NCBI GenBank assembly: GCA_037178625.1
Contig: CM074139.1
Span: 124,001 to 188,000 of the forward strand
From: Skeletonema tropicum
Taxonomy: Eukaryota; Bacillariophyta; Thalassiosirophyceae; Thalassiosirales; Thalassiosiraceae
Length of the DNA stretch: 64,000 nucleotides
Reading direction: 5' to 3'
Shown here: piece after piece, positions 1-9,137 of the stretch
Layout of the letters: each line of letters starts with the position of its first letter
How positions within the stretch are numbered: the first letter of the stretch is position 1
The notes under the pieces: generated by a model
Seen by the model: the letters and a program-made list of their open reading frames with translations, nothing else
Told to the model about the DNA's origin: nothing
The model's database searches: none
Translations under genes and position numbers: made by a program

Positions 1-306
1 TCTACAGGTGAGTGAGTGAGAGTGAGTTATTTAGTGCTGAATAGTAATAGTAAGCTCTAGTGCCTTGCCTTGATGTTGGATATAAAAGAACTATCCTACT
101 CTCTGATTGCAACCTTCTCCTAGAGCAATCCCAAGTTGATTTCTGTGAATGTGTAAATGTGTTATCCTACTTAGTTGTTGCAATATCTATCAATTTCATT
201 TCTTTCTCGTCCCTCACGCTATCCGTTTCTATATTCATCGAGCACTAGCATACACACCCCTTCAACTCTAACATGCGTGATATATATTTCAGATCCTTCT
301 TTCCAA
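1..306. repeat. Duplicated flank, copy A (diverged copy near 1990-2400)
   Basis: The segment from about 55 to 300 reappears in diverged form at about 2003-2400, in the same order. Shared landmarks are the GTGCCTTG-CTTGATGTTG motif, a CCAAGTTGATTTCTGT motif and GTGATATATATTTCAGA. Each copy lies next to a copy of the Sel1 gene 3' end. No gene of its own is seen here. Confidence 0.65.
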
Positions 307-1212
307 CTAACTTCTCTTGAACTCGGCGGCTGCATCCCTTTGCGGGCTCTTGGTTGCATCTACAGCTGCCTGGTGTGCACGCAGAGCATTGGCAAGGTCC
401 TCTTTTTCTACAAACCCCTTCTTAAATGCCTCCATCAGTACTTGGATTGAATGGTCATATCCATGTGAGGCGGCAATGATCCAATGTTTCACTGCTCTCT
501 CGGTATTGTTGTTATTATTCCACTCAATTCTTCCAAGACGGTGTCTAACATAGGGATGGCCGCCAATAGCAGCTTCTTCTAAATGATGCGCTGACTTCCC
601 CTCATCCTTCTCGACGCCATGCCCCTCAATATACATCAGCGCGAGCTTAAAGAGCGCTTCCATATTTCCCAATTCAGCAGCCTTTGTAATAATATTACAA
701 ACGCACTTTTGTAGTCTCCCTTTTTAAATTGCACTACTCCTTCTCGGCGCAATTCAACTGGATCATTCGCCTCTATATACTCTTTTCATCCTTCGTTTCT
801 CCTGTTCTTCCTCTGTGACGGCTATGAGTTTCCGACAGAATGGACATGATGGATTCAATGATGCTTCCTTTTCTCGCATAGCATTGACAATAAAGCAGCC
901 GTCACAAATCTCTTTACTGCAACAACTCATCATGGTGGATTCGTCAAGTTCAAGTGGTAGAGGCAACATACAGATCGGGCAGTCCCCGTCATGCCTGCTT
1001 TCTGGTTGCTTGAATAATAACTCGTCACGTAGCTCAACCGCTCTTTTCTTACACGCCTCTTCATGCTGTTTCCTGTGGTCCTTCTGGCACTCATCGCTGC
1101 AATATCGAACGAGATCGCAGTTGGCACAATCCGTCAATTTGACATCATCAACTTCTGCGATACCGCATGAAGCACAGTATGATGCGTTTACCGCTGCATT
1201 TTCTTCGCTCAT
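307..1212 (-). pseudogene. MYND finger / RING-like / Sel1-repeat protein, broken by two frameshifts
   Basis: The start at 1212 opens a 149-codon frame. It begins with a MYND zinc finger at residues 13-55 (CASC, CANC, YCSDECQ, H and C ligands). A RING-like segment follows at about 79-127 (CPIC, then CC, IC, GC and CPFCR). The frame stops at 763, but another frame continues with ANDPVEL and GDYKSAF (about 770-692). A third frame then resumes with KAAELGNMEALFKLALMY (from about 697) and runs through Sel1-like repeats to a stop at 307. MYND plus CC-K-ICxGC RING-like plus Sel1 is a family with many members in diatoms, probably acting in protein-protein contacts or ubiquitin-type regulation; this assignment comes from family knowledge. 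The two frame changes mean either a recent pseudogene or indel errors. An intron is unlikely because coding similarity continues across both breaks. Confidence 0.7.
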
Positions 1213-1990
1213 GTTTTACCTCCCGTGCCAAAATTATATTATGTAATTAACCAGTCGCTGCGCTCTCAAGCTACTGCCTCAATGTCGGGACAGCAATTAG
1301 AATTTACTAACCAATGCAGCAAAGCAAAAGATATTTAGGATTTATCGAGATGCGAGCTACATAAAAGTATGGGAATGAGGGCCTGAATCGGTGCAACGCA
1401 ACGCGCCAAAATGAGAATGTCACACCGTGACCGTGATGGAAAGAGGGGAACAAGTCTCGAGTCTCGAGGCCTTCTTTAGAACATTGACACTTAATAATAT
1501 AACAGAAATTTTAAAGTACGACACTTACCTTCGCATCACATTCCATCAAGTTATTGTGACCTGAATATACTCGAGAACATTTGATTCATTGCAGTGCCTC
1601 GAACTTCTGTACTGTTTTCTTCCAAGTCTCGGCCCAGAAACTCGATCATTTGCATTGGATTAGCTTCGAGAAACGAACACTTTCATTCTGCTTCGTGACG
1701 TGAATCCTAACGAAATATTTGCAGCGCAACCGTCGTCACTTGAATCGATCTGTGTCGATTTGGAAGAGATAAATAGAAGAAGACTTCAGATACAGGTGAG
1801 GGTGAGGGGACTGGCTAAGGGTGTCCTTGCTAGAGGTATAATCTAGTGCCACCGAAGTGAGTGTGGTGCTCCTGCTAGCAGATCAATCGGCATAGCAAGT
1901 AGTTTGCGCCTTGAGTTGTCGTCGTGTACTGTAAACAAATGAGTTGCTGTCGGTCGCAGATTGTAAGATATGTGAACTGTGAATTTTAGT
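1213..1990. other. Intergenic region upstream of the MYND/Sel1 gene
   Basis: No credible coding region was found on either strand. It should contain the promoter of the minus-strand MYND/Sel1 gene. Positions 1501-1520 are a perfect inverted match to 2309-2328, which lies in the insertion at 2221-2329. This makes the spot a probable partial copy of the same dispersed element. Confidence 0.4.
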
Positions 1991-2198
1991 GCTGGATAGT
2001 TAGTGCCTTGTCTTGATGTTGAATGTAAAATAATTATCCTAGCCTACTCTGATTACAACCTTCTTCTCTAGCAGCCCCACGTCCAAGTTGATTTCTGTAA
2101 CAGTGTCAATGTGATGACACTCTAGAGCTGTTGCAATATCTATCAATTTTATTCTTACCCTTCACTTCATCCGTTTCTATTCATCAAGCACTGTATAT

Positions 2199-2351
2199 TG
2201 TATGATGTACCCCTTGAACTATCTGGGAAATAATAGCTACTGCAGCTGCAGCACATGTTCGTTATCACTTAGCGTAGATAATGTCGCCTCTTGAGGGCCC
2301 ACCAGACGTACTTTAAAATTTCTGTTACATGTATGATGTACCCCTTGAACT
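2199..2351. mobile_element. Small insertion flanked by a 22-nt direct repeat
   Basis: A perfect 22-nt direct repeat (2199-2220 and 2330-2351, containing GATGTACCCCTTGAACT) flanks about 109 bp. That insert is absent from the paralogous copy at the left edge, where the matching sequence is continuous. The insert resembles a second site at about 59396-59485, sharing GAAATTT, AAAGTACGTCTG, GCCCTC and ACATGTG landmarks in the same order on the opposite strand. This fits a short non-autonomous element with a target-site duplication. No coding capacity or clear terminal inverted repeat was seen. Confidence 0.5.
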
Positions 2352-2377
2352 CTAACTCTACCTGTGTGATATATATT

Positions 2378-2590
2378 TCAGACCCCTCTTTCCAACCAAC
2401 TCCTTTCAAACTCGTCGGTTGCATCCCTTTGCGGACTCTTGGTTGCATCTACAGCTGCCTGGTGTGCTCGAAGAGCAGCAGCTAGGTCAACTTTTCTGAC
2501 AACTCCCAATTTAAACATGTCCATCAGCACTCTGATTGAATCATCATCTCCTTGTGTGGCGGAGATAACCCAATGTTGGAGAGGGGCTGG
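2378..2590 (-). pseudogene. 3' fragment of a MYND/Sel1 paralogue
   Basis: The minus strand from about 2580 to the stop at 2378 reads in one open frame through QHWVISATQGDDDSIRVL, then LRAHQAAVDATKSPQRDA. The corresponding stretch of the gene at 307-1212 reads HWIIAASHGYDHSIQVL and the same LRAHQAAVDATKSPQRDA. Only the C-terminal part is present: no MYND, RING-like or complete Sel1 repeat lies upstream. It is therefore a truncated duplicate, not a working gene. Its C-terminus is slightly longer because the stop is shifted. Confidence 0.7.
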
Positions 2591-3071
2591 GATATCTTCT
2601 ATGCAGATGAATGTTGTCGCAGGCAGTTGTCGTAGTACTTTTAGGATAAGATAGGTGTCCTTTCCGATCAGTCACTTTTTCGTGCTTGGCGCCTCTCACT
2701 TCTCGACTCTCGACAACTTTGGCCAAAAGCACCGTGCTTGCAACAGTGATATCCCCAGCCCCATCGCCTAAAATTTAGAACCTCATCAGTTGCCGCTCCA
2801 TCATCTTCGGTGATTGGCATGTGTCGAGATTTGTCGAACTTCCATCTTGAGCCTCCCGAGTGCGTTTGCTTGGGGAAAGTGTTGACCACTTTTTGCCCAG
2901 CCTTGCCCAACATGCTATCTGATGTCTCATGGAAAGCTGTGCAACTCATCCCCCCAAAGTCGATGCCAATCTAACTTTTTCTACATTTTACACATTAACT
3001 ATCTCTTACACTGTAGATGGCTCATAAATGAAGCATTTCATCTATCATCCATAGCACCATCTACCATCAAC
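2591..3071. other. Intergenic region upstream of the cyclin gene
   Basis: No supported gene. Short frames on both strands lack recognisable features. The proximal part (about 2990-3071) is A/T- and C-rich and presumably holds the cyclin promoter and leader. Confidence 0.35.
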
Positions 3072-5205
3072 ATGAACACAACGCTTGTCTCCCCTCACAT
3101 CGACGAGGTCGAGCCCATGCAAGAGATCGAGGTCATCAGCTCGAACGGTTACGATAACATCACCACTACTTGCTCCTCGACATCATCGCCCATCATCTCA
3201 TCGGTGGTGACATTTCCACCTAGAGATGACTCGGCTGAAATCACAGAGAAAAATAGACAAAAGTCGGACGACGCTATGCAAGCACTGCTCGCCATGGTCG
3301 AGAAGGAGCGAACTATCCCACCGGTTGATTATGATCAAAACTCACCATCATGTAAAGAAGTCAATGATGTCGACCGTCAAAAAATGTGCGAGTGGTACTA
3401 CGAAATGGCTGACTTCCTAAAGATTGACCGCTCCACAGCCTCGCGTTCCATGATGCTATTAGATCGTTTCATAGCAGCATCTACCCATTCTCCTGTTGCG
3501 GCAGAGGCACGGCAGAATAGAGACCAGTACCAACTATTTGCACTCACTTCGCTATTTATAACCATCAAACTGTTTGAACGGTTGAATATTCAAGCAGAAC
3601 ATGTGAGCTACTTATCACGAGGACGATATGAGCCCCAGGAAATCATCAAGATGGAGATAGTCATGCTTGCAGCTCTTCAGTGGAAGGTGTCAGAAGCTAG
3701 CAAGGTCGATTATGTTGATATTATTATGGACTACATCATTCCTCGTATGGAAAATCACAGCTATGTGATGAGCAGTGGCAAGTTCTTGGAAAACGTTAAG
3801 GAGCTGGCTCTACTGCAGATTCAACTCTCCGACTTCGAATCAATATTTACGTCAAAGAGACAGTCTATAGTGGCATTTGCAGCAGTGTGCAATGCCTTTG
3901 AGACCAAGAAGACAGGTTTGTCCCAATCCAATAAAGAAGCGTTCTATGGTTGCATCAAATCTGTCATGAGAATAATGTCGCTCTCGGACACTAGCGGCAG
4001 AGATGAATTGGGATCCACTATTGAAGAGTTGAGATTTACAGTCGATCCTGAAGCTACTGCTACAACGTTCGCGGATACTACTACAAACGCCATCTATAGA
4101 CAGAATGATACGCCTAGCTATGCCACCAATGACGTAGAAGATTTCGCTAGTTCTCCCTTTTTTGATTGTGCCACCGAATCTATGGAGAGCTTTGGTATGT
4201 CGTCTTTTTTATGCTGCGGCGCATCACCCCCAACCCATCCTCCAAAAGAATTGACAGTCATGCGCAGCAACAGCTGCAGCAGCGACGATTCCAACGACGA
4301 TCACTACAACAGATGCAATGCCTTCGACAACTTCTCCCTCACAGATTGTTATTCGTTCGACAGTTCTACGTCATTCGAGAGCGTCGATTTAACGAGCACC
4401 AACAAAAAGAAGGATACTTTNNNNNNNNNNNNNNNNNNNNNNNNNNNNNNNNNNNNNNNNNNNNNNNNNNNNNNNNNNNNNNNNNNNNNNNNNNNNNNNN
4501 NNNNNNNNNNNNNNNNNNNNNNNNNNNNNNNNNNNNNNNNNNNNNNNNNNNNNNNNNNNNNNNNNNNNNNNNNNNNNNNNNNNNNNNNNNNNNNNNNNNN
4601 NNNNNNNNNNNNNNNNNNNNNNNNNNNNNNNNNNNNNNNNNNNNNNNNNNNNNNNNNNNNNNNNNNNNNNNNNNNNNNNNNNNNNNNNNNNNNNNNNNNN
4701 NNNNNNNNNNNNNNNNNNNNNNNNNNNNNNNNNNNNNNNNNNNNNNNNNNNNNNNNNNNNNNNNNNNNNNNNNNNNNNNNNNNNNNNNNNNNNNNNNNNN
4801 NNNNNNNNNNNNNNNNNNNNNNNNNNNNNNNNNNNNNNNNNNNNNNNNNNNNNNNNNNNNNNNNNNNNNNNNNNNNNNNNNNNNNNNNNNNNNNNNNNNN
4901 NNNNNNNNNNNNNNNNNNNNCAAACTCAACAGCAAACAGAAGAAAAAATCGACAACGAGCAGGTCTCCAACATCTATTGCGATGATGTTGAGCGGGCTGT
5001 AAATTGCTGTAATTCTCACGAAGACAAAATAGAGAGCTGGAGAGCTCAACAGAATACGTTGGAAGAATGCCACGACGACGAAGTAGAGAGTTGGAGAGCT
5101 CAACAGATGGCGTTGGAAGAATGTCACGACGACGAAATAGAGAGTTGGAGAGCTCGACAGATTGCGATGGAAGAATGTACAAATAGTATACCTAAACTTG
5201 TTTGA
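3072..5205 (+). CDS. Diatom-type cyclin, interrupted by an assembly gap
   Basis: The ATG at 3072 follows an in-frame upstream extension (from 2922) that does not look like protein and was left out. Residues about 100-210 form a cyclin box: RQKMCEWYYEMADFL, then SMMLLDRFIA, YQLFALTSLFITIKLFE, and SRGRY followed by EIIKMEIVMLAALQWKV. A second helical region continues to about residue 310. This arrangement matches the large diatom-specific cyclin group, which binds cyclin-dependent kinases and links nutrient or light signals to the cell cycle (family knowledge). A serine-rich tail runs into the gap at 4421. Beyond the gap an open frame (4921-5205) encodes three tandem 18-residue repeats of the type HDDE-ESWRAQQ-LEEC and ends IPKLV-stop. 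I assign it to the same gene because it is on the same strand with no intervening start, but the link across 500 Ns is inferred. The stop lies 50 bp from the convergent NCA2 stop. Confidence 0.75.
4421..4920. other. Assembly gap (500 N) inside the cyclin gene
   Basis: Exactly 500 undetermined bases, a placeholder length. The flanking frames are not in phase if 500 is taken literally, so the true length is unknown. The sequence right of the gap starts in a Gln/Glu-rich coding stretch. Confidence 0.95.
5044..5178 (+). repeat. 54-bp tandem coding repeat in the cyclin C-terminus
   Basis: GAGAGTTGGAGAGCTC-type sequence recurs every 54 bp, three times. It encodes 18-residue units with invariant ESWRA, Q and EEC. 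The differences between units are mostly conservative (K/E/E, N/M/I). The unit is acidic with one Trp and one Cys and could form a helix or a short binding motif array. Confidence 0.8.
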
Positions 5206-5255
5206 TAATTCTTGTTTGCACTAATTACATTAATTATAATAACACACATTTCCAC

Positions 5256-8200
5256 TCATCCCATCATGGTTCTGTAATCAACTTTCATAAACTTGTACGT
5301 TCTTGACATGCGAGATAATATCTGCAGCTGTTGTCTCACGCTAACTGGACCACGCTCACCTGCTATTTCCGCTAAATCTTCGGAGACGTTTCGGAGTACA
5401 TCACTATCGAATCGACGACGATTCTCCCAAAGAATCGTGCGACATTCGTGAATGTGCAAGAGAAGCATCCTGTGTAACAGAGGTTGATAAGATAGATGAT
5501 GAGTTGTTTGGAAATCACAAGTAAATACATATACACACACGCTTTACTACGTACCCGAGGTCTGCAGCAGTAAGTGTCTGCCGTGGCTTTTGATTAGATT
5601 CAACATCATCTGCCTCTATAAAGTCAGATCTTGCATTTTGTGCTGATCCCCATGAAAGTGATGGTGGATTAGGCGGGGGATCGTCTCTCATCAACAAAAG
5701 CCTTTCAATATCAAGTATTGTTCTCCTGAACGAGGCGTATATCTCCTGCTTGGGTGCACCGGATTTGAATAGAGCATAAAAGGCAAATCTGAACACTTTG
5801 CGGATGCCAATGACCAAGATTACGGCAGGGGTCATAGCTGCTAGACGGGCGTTGATCTCATTGCTGCCCATCAGTTCGTCCATGGCAACTAGAGCATTCA
5901 AAAGCTCCTTCTTGATGAATTGCATCTCAATCAAACTGCATCTCACGACTGAATTGATCTCGTATATATGCTTTATACTCTCTTCCTTTAATTCCTCAAT
6001 GAGGGATATGTCCATGTTGTTTGACATGGCAATCTTTTCCGCCTCGGGCATATCTGCAAAGGTCTCATCCAGCCAAGATCGAATCATACGCTTCAAACTC
6101 TCAATCGTATCAATCCGAGCCTTTCGATCATTCACATCAATGCGTCCAGTTCTGGTGAAGAGCTCCTGATAGATTGAATAGCAAGGTTCTGAGAGTAAAG
6201 TTCACAAAATGATGGCAAGTGTTAGCTTAGATGGGAATAACAGGGCAAAATGATATTTCTGTGAACAACAGGCATTAGGTACTCACCTGATATGTGCTCC
6301 TTACAAAACTCGTTGATCTTGGCCAAGACTTCTTTGAGTAGAAAGTAACCCCCATGATCTTTGCTGGAAGAGGAGAGAAAAATGTCAGCAAAGTTGAGTT
6401 CCAAAGAGGAAAACAGTTTGCTTCAAGTTGAACCCGACTTACCACACGTGATATGTTGCATATACAGCTGTTGGAATCCCCAACGCGAACATGTACCAAT
6501 TTCGACGAAAATTTGACGGTGGGCGTAGTTTGTTGAGCCTGCGTTGCCTCTGCTGATCCAAATTTAGTTCTATACTCTGAAGCAATGATGACACTTCGTC
6601 TGCCATTCCTGGCAGATCGTTAATGACAATTGACGTGGGAGCAGCATCACCATTACTTGAATATGGCCCCTTTTTAGCCCAGGATGGATGATCAATCTCT
6701 GCGTCATCTGATATGCCAACAGTATCACCATTAAAATGACGAACTTCATTCGGCCAGTTCTCATAATATGGCAACTGAGCTCCTGCCAGTCCAGCCCTGT
6801 ACAATTGATCCCTCACCACCTTGATACCATCAATACTCCACCGTGTCAATGCATCCTCATCTACCATGATCCGTCCACCACGTGAATTGCTAACATTTCC
6901 ACCCACAAACGATGAATGATTAAAGATCTTCATACTAATTTGCTTCTTCTTCCCTTTCCGAGGATTCGTAGTATTCTGCGGTGAAGGTCCCGGAGGAGCA
7001 GCGCCACCACCACCCGACACATCCGCAGTCATATCCCCATGCTCCAACATTACCGCTGCCCACTCCCCCTGTCCATGACCCAACATCCCCCACTTGGCTA
7101 CACCACGTTGCCAATTCGCTCTCCATAAATGTTGTTGAATTTCACCAATCACCGCACACCGTCGTGCCAATACTGCTTGGATTTGACTCACCTTTTTACC
7201 GGCCGAGTAGGGACTATACCCTTTGTCACTGAACCATACTGTTGGTCCGGCTTCTAACCATCCTAGGAAGGGACGTTCCCATCGTAATGTCCAATGATGT
7301 AGTGCCGAATGTAACTCGGTGGCTTCATCGAGAGCTAGGTCACGATAGGCTCGTAGGGTCCCTTCGGTGAGACGTGCTGCCATTTCGGCATCTGCTGCTT
7401 GATTGTTATTACTGTGGTGGTTATTGTTGTTGTTGTTGCCATTATTATTATTTGGAGCATTGATCGGTTTACCATCTTGGAGTGGGGAAGAACGACCGTG
7501 TCGAATTATTATTGGAGATGAGGATGACTTTGGAAGAGTAAGGGGAGAAGGGACAGGCTTTGCAGGCTGATGATGAGGTTGTTGTTGTTGTTTTGGGGAA
7601 GACGCCTGATGAAATGATTGTACGGGAGTCATCCTTGGTGAAGGATACAGATTCAAAACTTCAGAATGATCTGATTCAAAAGAGGATGAATCTTCGGGCA
7701 GCTCTGGAAAATCAGGAAATGGTTGAATGGATGGTGATCGAGGAGTGAATGTTTCGACTGTTTGGGAATGAAGTGGTGTTAGCAATGGGGAGGGCTTCGA
7801 CCGCGGCTGCAGTTGGGATGATCCTTGTTGTTGCTGTTGCTCCACCTGATGCTGTACTTGATCATTACATTCATCATCATCAACAACATAATCATGCTGC
7901 TGCTGCTGTTGTTGCACCAAGACCAACAAATTTTTGACAGCCATAACAGACGCTTCCGATGGTAAACTATTCTTTCTCATACCATTACTTACACCATTCC
8001 TCTTACTATTCGTCCTCCCTGATGATACATCCCCACCAGCATCACTTCCATTCTCCAACACCTGCACAGTATCACCACCGATAACACTCGATCGAAACCA
8101 AGTAGGAAGCCACATCATGCTCAACCCCCATAAACTACTCACTGGACCCGATAACAAATAATAATCCGTATCGACTCGTCCAATCACGGCTTGGTAGGGG

Positions 8201-9117
8201 TTACGTCGCTTCGTGGCCCATTCGAACCTAGAGGCAATCTTTGGTAGAAGTAGCAAATTATTGCTATTGTTGGCATTATTACTTTGATTGTTGTGGTTGT
8301 TGAGCGCAGAATTGTCATGGATATTGTGATACCTGTCATTGATGGATTCCTTATCGTCCTTGAATGGATTGGGCAAGTGAAAGTGACTGTTTATCCTGAT
8401 GGAGGATATGGCGTTGGATACAGTGGAGGACAGTGACCATGATGATGAGCTGTTGTTGCTGCTGTGGCTGTTGTTGGTTGTATCAGTAGTCGAATTATTA
8501 TTATTCGACGGTAACTTGAAAGAAGTCGATGATATCCAATCAGTTGCCGAGTCGACAGTTTGCCACGCTTTATTCATCCATGATGAGGAGGACGATGATT
8601 GATCTATTGCGGCGGCGGCAGCGGCGGAAGTGTCGGAATTCAATTGAGGATTACTTTCAGCAGATTTAGATTTCGTTTGAAATGTCTTCAACCAGGAAGA
8701 TGATGATGCTGCTGCTGACGAAGAAGATGATGCCGACGCTGCAGCAAATGTCGACGTGGCCACCTGATTTGAATTTGTGTCATCATTGTCGCTATCGCTA
8801 TCATCCTGAAAGAGTGGAATTGAAAGTGATCCAAAATATTGAGAGCCAGCTGCTGCATTGGCCAGTCGATGATATTTCATTCGCTCATCACGATCACGAG
8901 GATTCTTGTCACATGGCGATGGAGGCGTGTTATTGTTATTGCTGTGTAGTTTCTTGCGCGATATTAAATAGTCAAACAAGCCTCCTTTCTCGCTGCTCTG
9001 ATTCTGATTGGTGTCGCTTGAATAATTTGACGGCGCTGCGCTTATTGGTTGTACGGCAGCAGCTGCTGAGCTGCCGCTGCTGAGTTTCGCTTCGGTCTCT
9101 TCTGCGGTGTTACTCAT
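5256..9117 (-). CDS. NCA2: NCA2/DGS1-like mitochondrial membrane protein, four exons, intact
   Basis: I reconstruct exons 9117-6443, 6363-6287, 6188-5555 and 5469-5256. Introns of 79, 98 and 85 nt have GT donors (GTAAGT, GTGAGT, GTACGT) and CAG acceptors. They join in frame to 3600 nt, or 1199 residues. The last about 330 residues match the NCA2 domain: a membrane segment after RRNWYMFALG, then ESLKRMIRSWLDE, DMSLIEELKEESIKHI, a second membrane segment after INARLAAMTPAVILVIG, RRTILDIERLLLMR, and the closing LGMLLLHIHECRTILW. Yeast NCA2 affects expression of mitochondrial ATP6/ATP8. The plant homologue DGS1 is a mitochondrial outer-membrane protein linked to lipid transfer. Either role here is inferred. 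The N-terminal about 860 residues are mostly low complexity (Ser, Asn, Gln and Ala runs) and much longer than in known relatives. Only the first 348 codons and the upstream DNA are amplified in the adjacent array. It is convergent with the cyclin gene. Confidence 0.85.
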
Positions 9118-9137
9118 CTCTACTCATCTCTACTCAT
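9110..9137 (-). promoter_or_regulatory. Two upstream ORFs made by a 10-nt repeat in the leader
   Basis: The leader contains ATGAGTAGAG repeated in tandem just before the start. The ATG at 9137 opens a 5-codon frame ending in TAG at 9120. The ATG at 9127 opens another 5-codon frame whose TAA (9110-9112) lies just past the main ATG at 9117-9115, so it overlaps the main start. Both would encode MSRDE. Such elements usually reduce or couple translation of the main frame; the effect here is inferred. The repeat number differs among the array copies. Confidence 0.55.

Larger units (their letters stand above)
2003..2590. repeat. Duplicated flank, copy B, with Sel1-gene tail
   Basis: This is the diverged duplicate of the 55-490 region. 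It matches in order the non-coding flank and then the last about 60 codons of the MYND/Sel1 gene. It differs by a roughly 130-bp insertion (2199-2351 including the direct repeats) and by many substitutions. Similarity stops abruptly near 2590. Confidence 0.65.

Noticed and set aside
8682..9083. 133-codon plus-strand frame repeated in most units, and a 67-codon one at 8399-8602
   Set aside because: They lie fully antisense to the NCA2 exon 1 frame and recur only because that exon is repeated. The composition is what results from reading Ser/Asn-rich codons on the other strand.
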